A stretch of 64,000 nt of DNA, taken from assembly GCA_963800415.1 (NCBI GenBank), contig CAWDBS010000069.1, positions 37,535 to 101,534 on the forward strand, given 5' to 3'. The stretch's first letter is position 1. Every line of letters begins with the position of its first letter. The notes under the pieces are model-generated. The model did not search any database. It saw nothing but the letters and a program-made list of their open reading frames with translations, and was not told where the DNA came from. Positions 24,752 through 33,975 of the stretch are shown piece by piece. Made by a program: the position numbers and the translations under genes. This stretch comes from Palsa-504 sp963800415 (GTDB lineage: Bacteria; Actinomycetota; Actinomycetes; Streptosporangiales; Streptosporangiaceae).

Positions 24752-25792
24752 GTGACCTCGGATGCCAGGAACCTCAGGCGGATCACCGCCGGCGCGATGA
24801 TCGCCGTCGTGCTCGCGCTGGTCACCGCCTGCGCAGGTCACCCGCAGCCGCCTGCGGCGACGCCGTCGAGGTCCGCGGCCCCCACGGCCCGGACCGCAAC
24901 CAGCACCCCCAGCACGCCCAGCACGCCCGCCGCCGTTGGTATCGCCGGCCGCTACCAGGTCGGTGAGCGTCAGCTGACCTTCACCGAACCGCCGCACGGC
25001 GGCCCGGCCGGGCCGCGCCTCGGCCAGCGCACGCTGGCCACCACGGTCTGGTACCCGCTGGCCGGATCGCATCCGGCCACCGGACCGCGCCCGCTGCTCA
25101 TGTTCGCTCCCGGGTTCCTGCTGTGCAGCGGTCCGTACTCGGCCCTGCTGCATGCCTGGGCCAGCGCCGGCTATGTGGTCGCGGCGGTGAACTTCCCGCG
25201 CACCAGCTGCCATGCCGACGCCGGCGCCTACGAACCGGACCTGGTGAACCAGCCCAGGGACGTGAGCTACGCCCTCAGCAGGCTGCTAGCCCTGAGCGCC
25301 CAGCCGCACGGCCTGTTTTCCGGCCTGCTCGACCGCCACGAGATCGGCGCCGCCGGCCACTCCGACGGCGGCGACACGGTCGCCGCGCTCGCGGCCAACG
25401 GGTGCTGCATCGATCCCCGGCTGACCGCCGTCGCGGTGCTCTCCGGAGCGGAGTGGGCGCCGATGCCCGGCCGGTACTTTCCGCGCGGCAGCGGGACGCC
25501 GCCGATGCTATTCGTGCAGGGCAGCGCGGACACGGTCAACCCGCCGTGGACCAGCGCGCAGCTGTACCGCGCGGACAGAACGCGCGCCCGGTACTACCTC
25601 GAGCTGCTCGGCGCGGACCACATGACCCCGTACATGGGAACGAACCCGGTGGAGCAGCTCGTGGCCCGCGTCACCCTGGCTTTCTTCAACCGGTACGTGC
25701 TCGGCCAGGCCGGCGCGCTGGCCACGATGACCCGGGCGGGGAACGTCAGCGGGCACGCCGTCCTGGTGAGCGGCGGCCAGCTCTCGCCATAG
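24752..25792 (+). CDS. alpha/beta hydrolase lipoprotein (chlorophyllase/PAF-acetylhydrolase-like fold)
   Basis: 346 residues, GTG start. The signal peptide ends at ALVTACAG, a lipobox. A Thr/Pro/Ser-rich linker (about 32-65) precedes the hydrolase domain: strand TVWYPLAG, oxyanion region LLMFAPGFLL, nucleophile elbow GHSDGGDT, acid strand MLFVQGSADTVNP and a late catalytic His in GADHMTPYMG. This arrangement resembles chlorophyllase- and platelet-activating-factor-acetylhydrolase-like esterases. It would sit on the outer face of the membrane. A tandem repeat occupies its ribosome site, so translation may be weak or leaderless. Confidence 0.85.
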   Translation: MTSDARNLRRITAGAMIAVVLALVTACAGHPQPPAATPSRSAAPTARTATSTPSTPSTPAAVGIAGRYQVGERQLTFTEPPHGGPAGPRLGQRTLATTVWYPLAGSHPATGPRPLLMFAPGFLLCSGPYSALLHAWASAGYVVAAVNFPRTSCHADAGAYEPDLVNQPRDVSYALSRLLALSAQPHGLFSGLLDRHEIGAAGHSDGGDTVAALAANGCCIDPRLTAVAVLSGAEWAPMPGRYFPRGSGTPPMLFVQGSADTVNPPWTSAQLYRADRTRARYYLELLGADHMTPYMGTNPVEQLVARVTLAFFNRYVLGQAGALATMTRAGNVSGHAVLVSGGQLSP

Positions 25793-25813
25793 CGGCGGCC
25801 TATACTGCCGGTG

Positions 25814-25930
25814 ATGAAACCGCCGCCCTCGACACGACCAGGCCGAACGTGGCGCATGTACGACTACTGGCTCGGCGGCGAAGACATGCGATTGGACATG
25901 ATCGTCGCCGGGATAGGCCGCCGGGTATGA
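25814..25930 (+). pseudogene. scrap of a SAM-dependent methyltransferase (DUF574/SAV2177 type)
   Basis: A 38-residue frame contains RMYDYWLGGEDMRLD, the N-terminal signature of actinobacterial DUF574 methyltransferases (usually RxYDYxLGGKDN). The rest of the roughly 270-residue enzyme is absent, and the frame ends at a TGA that overlaps the next ATG. Its survival may reflect use as a leader for the downstream frame. Confidence 0.55.
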
Positions 25931-26331
25931 CCGTCCCCGTCGTGCTCATCCCCGGCGCGGGCGGCCAGGGCTGGATCTGGCACCTGGTCGAAGCCGACCT
26001 GCGGCAGCGCGGGTACGACGCGTTCGCGGTCGACCTGCCCGCCGCCGACGAGACCCAGGGGCTGCCTGCCTACGCGGACGCCGTCGTCAGCGCCGTCGGT
26101 AACCAGGTTCCGGCCGGGGCCCCGGTCACCATCGCGGCGTACTCGCTGGGCGCCTTCACCGCGCCGCTGGTATGGCAGTGCGTGCCGACGCGGCAGGTCA
26201 TCTTCGTGAACGCGATGATCCCGCAGCCTGGAGAGACACCTGGGACCTGGTGGGACAACGTGGGCTGGGAGCAGGCCCGGACAGCTGCGGCCACGCGGAA
26301 CGGCTACCCCCACTACCTCCGCGTCCGGTGA
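25927..26331 (+). CDS. truncated alpha/beta hydrolase
   Basis: 134 residues: VPVVLIPGAGGQGWIWH (oxyanion region), a strand-helix unit FAVDLPAAD, the nucleophile elbow AAYSLGAFTAPLV, and VIFVNAMIPQPGET. Complete relatives are about 230 residues, so the final strands with the catalytic Asp and His are missing and the protein is unlikely to be active. Its ATG overlaps the stop of the methyltransferase scrap (ATGA). Confidence 0.6.
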   Translation: MTVPVVLIPGAGGQGWIWHLVEADLRQRGYDAFAVDLPAADETQGLPAYADAVVSAVGNQVPAGAPVTIAAYSLGAFTAPLVWQCVPTRQVIFVNAMIPQPGETPGTWWDNVGWEQARTAAATRNGYPHYLRVR

Positions 26332-26445
26332 CGCACGAGCGCCCGATGGCGCGTCCGGTGAGGCGCCCGGGTCAGCGCGGCGACTCGTCGGCGGCGCCAT
26401 CCCAGCCGGGGGGCGGCCCTGATCCGCCTTATCCATGTGGTCTCC

Positions 26446-26646
26446 TCAGTCGTCCATGTCGTCGAGATGGGCTTCCAGCGCATCGAGGCGGCCCAGGCGG
26501 CCCGGTAAGGCGCCAGCCACTCGTCGATCTCGCGCAACGGTTCGGTCCGGAGCCGGTATAGGCGCCGCTGGGCGTCGGTCCGCACCTCGACCAGGCCCGC
26601 CTCGCGGAGCACCCGCAGGTGCTTGGATACGCCGGGCTGGCTGATT
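26446..26646 (-). pseudogene. ArsR/winged-helix regulator fragment, truncated and frameshifted
   Basis: The recognition half of an ArsR-type winged helix is clear (ISQPGVSKHLRVLREAGLVE, then RRLYRLRTEPLREIDEWLAPYR). The N-terminal third is absent. At about 26486-26495 one base is missing; the expected end LDALEAHLDDMDD then TGA (26446-26448) is in another frame. The fragment lies between a truncated hydrolase and the GH13 gene in an area full of scraps. Confidence 0.65.
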
Positions 26647-26751
26647 CGGATGGGGAGCGGGTCCCGGACGGACAGGGCCGACCAGGACACGGCCCAGCTC
26701 GCCGATACCCGCGTGCCGCTGGACGAGCTGGCCGGCGACTGACCTGGCAAG

Positions 26752-28676
26752 CTAGATGCCGGTGAGCCATGCGAAGCCCCAGGGGGGCAGCGCGATCCGG
26801 CCATCGCTGATGTCGAGGTGGCCGGCGCTCGAGTGCACATGAACGGGCTCGTGGAGGCCGGCCCTGGCGATGATCCCGGCGTCGGCTGACTGGGTGACGT
26901 CGCTGAAGTTCGTCAGCGCCAGGAACGGCGCGCTGCGCGGGTGCGCCCGGCGGTAGGACAGCACGCTGCGGTTCTCGGTCGGCAGGATCTCGGTGCTGCC
27001 GCCAGCCCGCAGCGCGAGCAGCGAACGCCGCGCCTGCGCCAGCCGCCGGATCGCGGCGAACACCCGGCCCTCCACCGAGTCCGGGTCGTGCCGCCGCGCG
27101 GCCAGCGTCCAGTCCATCGGCGGCCGGTGCATCCACCGGTTGTCGTGCGCGTGTGCCGGGTCCGCGGACCAGTCCGGATCGCTGCGCAGAGCCAGCTCAT
27201 CGCCCATGTAGATGAGCGGCAGGCCGCCGAAGGAGAAGACGACGGCGTATATCGACTCGAGCCGCCGGATGGCGGCGGCCAGACCGCCGGGATCCCCGTT
27301 CTCCAATGCGGCCTCGATGCCGCACAGCGACGCGGACATGCCGGAGATGCGGGCGTCGCCGGTCGCCGGGTTGTCCTGGAACCGGGCACCGCGGCCGAAC
27401 GAGCCGGGAAAGTCCCCAGCGTAGAAATCGGCCAGGAAGCGCCGGTGGGCGAAGCCGCTGACGCCCGCCGCGCCGGCGTCGTTGTCCGACACCGCCCAGC
27501 CGATGTCGTCGTGGCAGCGGACGTAGGTGACCCAGGAGGTCCGCGCGGGCGCGGGCGGCGCCGGGACAGCGCCCGCTCGGCCAGCCGGACGTCGCGGGTG
27601 GCCAGGCACGACCAGAGCATCACCATGAGCTGGTTGTCGTAGGCCAGGTCGCATTCCGGGCGGAACCGGTCATGGGCGCCCAGGTACGGGGCCAGCATCT
27701 CCGGGCTGACGATCGCCTCGGCCTTCAGCACCAGGCCCGGCGCGGCCAGCCTGGTCAGCGCCCGGAATGCCTGCAGCAGCAGGTGCGCCTCGGGCTGGTT
27801 CTGGCAGTCGGTGCCCATCCGTTTCCACAGGAACGGCGCCGCGTCGAGTCGCAGCACGTCGATGCCCCGGTTGGCCAGGGCCAGCATGGTGCCCAGCATG
27901 GCCCGGAACACCGCCGGGTTGGCGTAGTTCAGGTCCCATTGGTACTCGTGGAAGCTCGTCCACACCCAGCCGAGGCCCGGGACCTGGGTGAAGCTGCCAG
28001 GCGCGATGTCGGGGAATACCTCGGGCAGGGTGCGCTCGTAGGCGTCGGGTTCGGTGCGATCCGGGTAGATCAGGTACATCTCGCGGTAGCCGGGCTCGCC
28101 TGCCACCGCCTTGCGGGCCCATTCGTGCTCTCGCGCGGTGTGGTTGAGCACCAGGTCCACGCACAGGGCGATGCCGCGCTCGTGCAGGTCGCCCGCCAGC
28201 GCCTCCAGATCCGCCATGGTGCCGACCCGCGGGTCAACCTGGTCGTAGTCGGCCACCGCGTAGCCGCCGTCGCTCTCCCCCTCGCGCGGCCGCAGCAACG
28301 GCATCAGGTGCAGGTAGGTGACGCCCAGCTGCACCAGGTAGTCCAGGTGCTCGCGGATCCCCGGCAGCGAGCCGGCGAACCGGTCGGCGTAGCAGACATA
28401 GCCGATCATGCGGGACCGCTGGAACCAGGCCGGGTCGATCTCCCGGCGGCGGTCGAGCCGCCGCAGCTCCGGCAGGCGCGCGGCCGCCGCGTGCAGCGCG
28501 TCGAGCACCAGCTGGGTAGCGAACTTGTCCACGTCCACCACGCCGCCGTAGACCTGGCCGAGCGGCCCGGTGATGTCGAAGGACAGCGTCTCGAGCCGCG
28601 CCAGGAACGCGTCGGCCTCCGCCAGGCCGAGCCGCGACCGCGCTTCGTATTCCACCGCGGGACCCAGTTCGGGCAC
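26752..28676 (-). pseudogene. GH13 amylosucrase-like glucosyltransferase with one frameshift
   Basis: Read across one frame change, this is an about 640-residue GH13_4-type enzyme. The GTG start at 28676 has GAGGAG upstream. A helical N-terminal domain is followed by the barrel: YADRFAGSLPGIREHLDYL, YLHLMPLLRP, CVDLVLNHTA (region I), DVLRLDAAPFLW (region II, nucleophile Asp), LKAEAI (acid Glu region) and, after the break, YVRCHDDIGW (region IV). A beta-sandwich with LPPWGFAWLTG ends it. Near 27545-27570, in a GC-only run, one base is missing. Amylosucrases make alpha-glucan from sucrose or hydrolyse it; specificity is not certain. Confidence 0.8.
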
Positions 28677-28792
28677 GCGCGACTCCTCAGGTCTCGGGCT
28701 GGCGGCGGGCAGCCGAAGTTGATCGTCGATGGCGACGATAGCCGCGCCGGCCGCCGCACGCTAGCAGGGACCCGTGGTAGACCTGAGGCGAA

Positions 28793-28981
28793 TTACCGGC
28801 CCGGGAGGTTGCCGCCCATCAGGCGCCTGAGCCGGAGGATTTCGGTGTCCCGCGCGTCGAGTACCGGCTCGATGACGTTCATCGCGGCATGGACGGCAGT
28901 CTCGGGATCGCCGGGAATGCCGTAGCGCAGGAAACTGCGCCCCAGCGCCCGCCGCAGGCGTTCCGCGGTGACCGTCAGCAA
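28793..28981 (-). CDS. small hypothetical protein, 62 aa
   Basis: The frame is helical and has good codon bias: VTAERLRRALGRSFLRYG, GDPETAVHAAMNVIEPVLDA, EILRLRRLMGG. The start is a TTG at 28981. It lies 116 bp upstream of the GH13 gene on the same strand. I do not recognise the family. Confidence 0.5.
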   Translation of the reverse strand: MLTVTAERLRRALGRSFLRYGIPGDPETAVHAAMNVIEPVLDARDTEILRLRRLMGGNLPGR

Positions 28982-29367
28982 ATCGGCGGGTTCTTTACCC
29001 GGCTTTTGGGATGGCTCTGACGTGAATTCGGCCGGCGGGCGCGCCCCGGCGGGAGCGCGGCCTGGCGGCCTGGCGGCGGGATTTCGTCAGGGCTATCCGG
29101 CACCGCGAACAACGGCGTCATTGCCCACGGCTGCGGCTGAGCCGGAGCGGCGCGCCGCCGCTTTGGTAGGGTCGGCTCCGGGAGCATTGGCGTGACCTTT
29201 CCTGTCCAGGATTTGTCTACACAGCGCTAATGCTCCCCCTTTGTGGCCGTCATGCCATAGATGTCCAGGTCGCACGGCGTGTCATCAATACTCCGCAGGG
29301 TGTCTTGCGGCCTTTTCCCGGCATATTCCGCCGGCAATTTCGTATCGAAAATATGTACGTATCCGGA
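28982..29367. other. intergenic stretch, no gene seen
   Basis: These 386 bases separate the 62-residue gene from the stop of the IclR gene. The right part (29230-29360) is less GC-rich than its surroundings. No coding remnant, strong hairpin or known site was recognised. Confidence 0.45.
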
Positions 29368-30198
29368 TCAGGCGGTCACTGCTCCCGGTTCGGTGTGCCG
29401 GGCGATTTCCACGTGCGGGCGGGAAAGCCATATCGCCCACTCCGCGCTGATCTCGCCGGCTGTGGTGAGCAGCAGCGGCAGGTGATCGCGTACCAGCCGC
29501 TGCGTGGTCGTCTCGGCCGCGTGCACGGTGACGTTCATCGCGGCGCGGACCGTGCCCGTCCCGTCCCGGACCGGGACGGCGACCGAACGGACGCCGGGCG
29601 CGAGCTCCTCGTCGGCCAGCGCCCAGCCCCGCGCGCGCACCTCAGACAGCTCATCGCGCAGCTGGTCCAGTGACCGGCCGATGTACGGCGGCAGCCCGGA
29701 GCGGCTGGGCTGGGCGAGTGCGGCCGCGACCTGGTCTGGAGATAGGGCCGCGAGCAGGACCTTGCCCTGCGAGGTCTGCACCGCCGGGAAGCGGGTGCCG
29801 ATCTCCACCCGCAGCGCGATCAGCTTGGGTACCGAGACGCGGGCCACGTAGACGATGTCGGAGCCGTCGAGCTGGGCCATGGACGACGACTCGCCGGTGC
29901 GGGCCACCAGCGCCGCCATGTGCGGCCGGGCGACATCCCACAGGCCCAGCGAGCTGACGTAGGCCATCCCCAGGTTCATCACCTTCGGCGTCAGCTCGAA
30001 GGTCCCGCCGGAGGACCGGACGAACCCCAGCTCCTCCAGGGTGAGCAGGAGGCGGCGGGCAGTGGGCCGGGCCAGGCCAGCCGCGGCCGCCACCTCGCTC
30101 ATCGACATGCTGCGGTGGTCCGCGCCGAACGCGGCCAGGATGTCCAGCCCGCGCGCCAGCGCCTCGACGAAGTCCGGCCCGTTGCCACGTCCGGCCAT
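29368..30198 (-). CDS. IclR-family transcriptional regulator
   Basis: 276 residues from the ATG at 30198; the frame is open upstream to 30240 but overlaps the amidohydrolase end. An N-terminal winged helix (VEALARGLDILAAF, MSEVAAAAGLARPTARRLLLTLEELG) and a C-terminal effector domain (LVARTGESSSMAQLDGSDIVYVARV, SQGKVLLAALSPDQ, GVRSVAVPVRDGTG) match the PcaR/PobR-like subgroup. That subgroup controls aromatic catabolism. It is separated by only 7 bp from the amidohydrolase upstream on the same strand. It probably binds the twin palindromes at 31731 and 31870. Confidence 0.9.
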   Translation of the reverse strand: MAGRGNGPDFVEALARGLDILAAFGADHRSMSMSEVAAAAGLARPTARRLLLTLEELGFVRSSGGTFELTPKVMNLGMAYVSSLGLWDVARPHMAALVARTGESSSMAQLDGSDIVYVARVSVPKLIALRVEIGTRFPAVQTSQGKVLLAALSPDQVAAALAQPSRSGLPPYIGRSLDQLRDELSEVRARGWALADEELAPGVRSVAVPVRDGTGTVRAAMNVTVHAAETTTQRLVRDHLPLLLTTAGEISAEWAIWLSRPHVEIARHTEPGAVTA

Positions 30199-30205
30199 CT
30201 GGCGC

Positions 30206-31706
30206 CTAGCCGTCCTCGCCGAATATGCTGCCGCGCGCACCGTGCGTCGAGGTGGACTTGAACTCGGTGTACTGGTACGGGTTGTCCAGCACCTCGGTGC
30301 CCGGCAGATCGGGGTTCATCCCGGCCGCCCAGGCCTCCTCCCCGAGCGCGGATCGCAGGTAGCCGACGGTGGCTTCGACGGTACGCCGCACCGCGCCGAG
30401 GTCGGCCCCGACCAGCCGGTGCTCGTGCTTGACCAGCCGCCCGTCTACCAGGACGGTGTGCACGTCACCGCGCTGCGCCTGGAAGGCGACATGGCCGTAG
30501 GGGTTCAGCAGCGGGAACGAGACCGGCGAGCTGTCGTTCTTGATCAGCACCACGTCGGCCTTGGCGCCCGGCTCGAGGCGGCCCAGGTCGTCGCGGCCCA
30601 GGGCGCGGGCGCCGCCCCGGGTGGCCCAGTCGACGACGTGCTCGGCGCGCAGCTGGGAGTTGGTGACGGTCTCGCCCTTGACGTGCGCCTCGAGGTGCTC
30701 GCGGGAGCGGTCGGCGCCGAGGGTGGTGCGCATGGCGGAGAACAGGTCACCGCTCCACCAGACGCTGGTGTCCATCGACAGCGAGACCGGGATATCGTGG
30801 CGGCGCACCTGCCAGGTGGGTGGGTAGCCCTGGCCCGCGCTCTGCTCCGATTCGGTCGACACCGAGATGGAGCCGCCGGTAGCCGCGATGCGGTGGTAGG
30901 AGTCTGTGCTCAGCGTGGCCGCGTGCACGTAGACCGTCTCCGGGGTCATGAACCCGTGCTCGTGCATCAGCCGGATGCCGTCGTCGTTGGTGGCGCCCCA
31001 CACGCCGGCATGGGTGGTGACGGGCAAGCCGAGCTCGCGGGCCGCCTCGAACGCCGCCTTCTCCGGGAAGGACGGATCGCCGGTGACGTCGAAGGCGAGC
31101 TGGAAACCGAGCATGTCGCCGCGCCGGCCGGCGCTGGCTGAGGAATGCCCGGACCGCGGGGTCGGCGGTCCACTCCCAGGGACCAGCCTGGATGTTGCCG
31201 TAGGCGAGGACGAACCGCCCCGGCACCGCCTGCAGCGCGTCGACCGCGGCCTCGGCGTGATCCACCGTCTGCAGCCCGTGCGACCAGTCGACCGTCGTGG
31301 TCACGCCGGCCTCGAGGGCGTCCCAGGCGGAGACGAGATTGCCGGCGTAGACGTCCTCGGGACGGAACTTCCGGCCGTGTTCCAGGTAGTACCAGACGAA
31401 GTACTGGGTCAGTGTCCAGTCCGCGCCGTAGGCGCGCATCGCCGTCTGCCACATGTGCCGGTGGGTGTCGATCATTCCCGGCATCACGATGCCGCTGCTC
31501 GCGTCGATCTCGAGCGCACCCTCCGGCGCCTCCAGGCGCGGTCCCACCGCGGCGATCCGGTCCCCGGTCACCAGCACGTCCGCGTCGGTGCGGACCGTGT
31601 GGGCGTCGTCCATGGTGAGCACGGTGCCGCCGCGCAGCACGACCGGGCGGCCGTCGCCAGTCCCGGGGGACGCCGACCCTTTGACCACCTCGTCGGGATT
31701 CGCCAT
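30206..31706 (-). pseudogene. TRZ/ATZ-type metal-dependent amidohydrolase, single frameshift
   Basis: Read across one slip, about 499 residues form a complete amidohydrolase: an N-terminal beta domain (VVLRGGTVLTMDD), metal motif DTHRHMWQT (His82, His84), a helix TTTVDWSHG, then in the second frame THAGVWGATND (metal His), VHAATLSTDS, and SMDTSVWWSG with the metal Asp; the end returns to the beta domain (GAKADVVLIKND). Near 31115-31145 one base is gained or lost inside a GC-rich run. The subgroup includes chlorohydrolases and guanine/hydroxyatrazine deaminases. It heads the operon with iclR. A sequencing error is quite possible, because every catalytic residue is intact. Confidence 0.8.
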
Positions 31707-31730
31707 CGAAACCTCCGGGTATCCGTCTGC

Positions 31731-31743
31731 GGACGATCGTCCG
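31731..31743. promoter_or_regulatory. palindrome GGACGATCGTCCG, probable IclR operator 1
   Basis: GGACGATCGTCC is a perfect 12-base palindrome located 25 bp upstream of the amidohydrolase start and downstream of a minus-strand TTGACA hexamer (complement of 31774-31779). This position suits repression of the amidohydrolase-iclR operon. Confidence 0.6.
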
Positions 31744-31823
31744 CTCCATGACCATTCGGCCGACCAGTGTCACTGTCAATCATCGATGTTCCGGCTGTCA
31801 AGCGGTTCTTGCCTCCCACGGCC

Positions 31824-31851
31824 TTGACAGGGAAGTTCGCGGCCCTAGGCT
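31824..31851 (+). promoter_or_regulatory. sigma-70-type promoter of the catabolic operon
   Basis: TTGACA (31824-31829), 16 bases, then TAGGCT (31846-31851) gives a perfect -35 and a TANNNT -10. Transcription would start near 31858, 60 bp before the CoA-transferase ATG and 12 bp before the second palindrome. Confidence 0.55.
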
Positions 31852-31869
31852 GGTCCGTACACCGTCCAT

Positions 31870-31882
31870 GGACGATTGTCCG
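31870..31882. promoter_or_regulatory. palindrome GGACGATTGTCCG, probable IclR operator 2
   Basis: It differs from operator 1 by a single base (T for C at the centre). It lies just downstream of the predicted transcription start and upstream of the GGAGGG ribosome site (31901) of the CoA-transferase gene, a position for repression by blockage. A neighbouring CGTCCATGGACG palindrome overlaps it on the left. Confidence 0.6.
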
Positions 31883-31917
31883 TATGACGGACATCCTGAC
31901 GGAGGGACGACCACGCG

Positions 31918-33153
31918 ATGACGGTGGACCAGGCGAAGGGGCCGCTGGCCGGACTGCTGGTAGCCGACTTCTCCCGGATTCTGGCCGGGCCGTACGCGAC
32001 GATGCTGCTGGCCGACATGGGGGCGGAGGTCGTCAAGGTGGAGGGCCCGGGTGGCGACGACACCCGCACCTGGCAGCCCCCGGTCCGGGACGGCATCTCT
32101 ACCTATTACCTCGGCGTCAACCGCAACAAGCGCTCGATCGCGCTGGATCTGCGTGACGCCGGCGACCTGGCCGCGGCGCGCGAGCTAGCGCGGCGTGCCG
32201 ACGTCTTCATCGAGAACTTCAAGCCGGGCGGGCTGGCTCGCTTCGGGCTCGACTACGAGGCCGCCTCGGCGGCCAACCCGGCCCTCGTGTACGCCTCGAT
32301 CAGCGGCTTCGGCAGCGGCCCGGGGGGTGCCGCGCTGCCTGGGTACGACCTCATCGTCCAGGCCATCTCCGGCCTGATGAGCGTGACCGGAGATCCAGAC
32401 GGCGAGCCGTACCGGGCCGGCGTGGCGGTGTTCGACGTGATCGCCGGCCTGCACACCACCATCGGGATCCTGGCCGCGCTCAACCACCGGCGCGAGACCG
32501 GCCGCGGGCAGCACGTCGAGGTCAGCCTGCTGGCGTCGGCCATGTCCGGCCTGGTGAACCAGACCAGCGCCTACGTGGCCGGAGGCGTGGTCCCGTTCCG
32601 GATGGGCAACAGCCACCCCAGCCTGTTCCCCTACGAGCCGCTGCCCTGCGCCGACGGCGAGCTGATCATCACCGCGGGCAACGACCTCCAGTTTCGCAAG
32701 CTGGCCCAGGTCCTGGGCGTCCCTGAGCTGTCCGACGACCCGCGGTTCGGCCGCAACGAGGACCGGACGGCCAACCGGGACGAGCTGCGGCCGCTGCTGG
32801 TCGAGCGGCTGCGGACGCGGCCCAAGCTCGAGTGGTTCCGCGAGCTGATCGCGGCGGGAGTGGCCTGCGGGCCGATCAACACCATCGACCAGGGCGTGGC
32901 ATTCGCCGAGGAGGTGGGGCTCGATCCGGTCGTGAGCGTGGGACAGGGCGACGCCGCGATGCCGTCGGTGCGCCACCCGATCACTTTCTCCGCCAGCCCG
33001 GCCAGCTACCGGCTGCCGCCGCCAGCGCTGGACCAGCACGGGGCCGAGATCCGCCGCTGGCTGGCCGGACCAGAGGAAAGGCCAGAACAGAAGGAGCCGA
33101 ACGACATGGAATCTAGCCCCCGCGAAACCGGCGACCGCACAACGGGCGGATGA
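31918..33153 (+). CDS. CaiB/BaiF-family (class III) CoA-transferase
   Basis: 411 residues; GGAGGGA lies nine bases before the ATG. Family motifs are complete: LLVADFSRILAGPYATMLLADMG split by position (VADFSRILAGPYATM), GAEVVKVE, VNRNKRSIALDLR, FKPGGLARFGLDY, and the catalytic Asp in LPGYDLIVQAISGLM. These enzymes move CoA between carboxylic acids. The last 30 residues are hydrophilic and extend to overlap the next start (ATGA). It is the first gene of a four-gene operon that also encodes a C-C lyase and an extradiol dioxygenase, so it likely activates a ring-cleavage or side-chain acid (inference). Confidence 0.9.
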   Translation: MTVDQAKGPLAGLLVADFSRILAGPYATMLLADMGAEVVKVEGPGGDDTRTWQPPVRDGISTYYLGVNRNKRSIALDLRDAGDLAAARELARRADVFIENFKPGGLARFGLDYEAASAANPALVYASISGFGSGPGGAALPGYDLIVQAISGLMSVTGDPDGEPYRAGVAVFDVIAGLHTTIGILAALNHRRETGRGQHVEVSLLASAMSGLVNQTSAYVAGGVVPFRMGNSHPSLFPYEPLPCADGELIITAGNDLQFRKLAQVLGVPELSDDPRFGRNEDRTANRDELRPLLVERLRTRPKLEWFRELIAAGVACGPINTIDQGVAFAEEVGLDPVVSVGQGDAAMPSVRHPITFSASPASYRLPPPALDQHGAEIRRWLAGPEERPEQKEPNDMESSPRETGDRTTGG

Positions 33154-33965
33154 GCGGCCGCGCGGACGGCTCGTCGGGGCTGTCCTTCCCCACCTCGCTC
33201 GGCACTTCGACGGCCGACCAGATCAGGCTGCTCGGCCAGGACCTGACCGCCGACCTGATGGGCAAGGTCAGCTTCGGCGAGCTCGCCTTCTGGCTAGTGA
33301 CGCTGCGGCGGCCGACCCCGTCCGAGACCCGGGTGTTCGAGGCCGTGCTGGTGGCGCTGGCCGACCACGGATTCACCCCGACCGCGATCGCCGCGCGGCT
33401 GACTTACCTGTCCGCCCCGGATTCGCTGCAGGGGGCGCTGGCCGCCGGGCTGCTCGGCGGCGGGTCCCGGTTCCTGGGGGTCACCGAGGACTGCGGGCGC
33501 TACCTGCACGACGTACTGGAGAGCCTTGGCGGTGCGCTGCCTTCTGACGACGACGGCTGGGACGCGATCGCGCTTGAGGCGGTCAGGCAGACCCGGGCGG
33601 CCAACCGCTTGGTGCCGGGGCTCGGGCACCCGGTGCATAAGGTGACCGATCCCCGGACGCCGGTGCTGATCGAGATCGCCGAGCAGGAGGGGCTGCGCGG
33701 CCCGCACCTGCGGCTGTTCGAGGCCATCGGCCGGGTGCACGAGCAGGTGCTCGGCCGCAGGCTCCCGCTCAACGGGGCCGGCACCTGCGGGGCCGCGCTC
33801 GCCGACCTCGGCCTGCCCGTCGAGCTGCTCCGCGGCTTCGCTCTGCTGGCCCGGGCGGCCGGGCTGCTCGGGCAGATCGCCGAGGAGCGCCGCCGCCCGA
33901 CCGGCATGGACATGTACATGACCGTGGACCGCAACGCCGTCTACGTCGACCCGGATCAGAGCTAA
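33150..33965 (+). CDS. citryl-CoA lyase / citrate synthase-like protein
   Basis: 271 residues. The short citrate-synthase fold lacks the N-terminal part of true citrate synthase, as in citryl-CoA lyases. Visible motifs are GKVSFGELAFWLVTLRRP, LQGALAAGLLGGGSRF (around the first active-site region), GLGHPVHKVTDPRTPVL with the active-site His, and NGAGTCGAALADLGLP. It would split or form a citryl- or malyl-type CoA ester. The start overlaps the CoA-transferase stop. Together they could convert a dicarboxylic intermediate to an acyl-CoA and an oxoacid (inference). Confidence 0.8.
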   Translation: MSGRADGSSGLSFPTSLGTSTADQIRLLGQDLTADLMGKVSFGELAFWLVTLRRPTPSETRVFEAVLVALADHGFTPTAIAARLTYLSAPDSLQGALAAGLLGGGSRFLGVTEDCGRYLHDVLESLGGALPSDDDGWDAIALEAVRQTRAANRLVPGLGHPVHKVTDPRTPVLIEIAEQEGLRGPHLRLFEAIGRVHEQVLGRRLPLNGAGTCGAALADLGLPVELLRGFALLARAAGLLGQIAEERRRPTGMDMYMTVDRNAVYVDPDQS

Positions 33966-33975
33966 GGAGCGCTGC

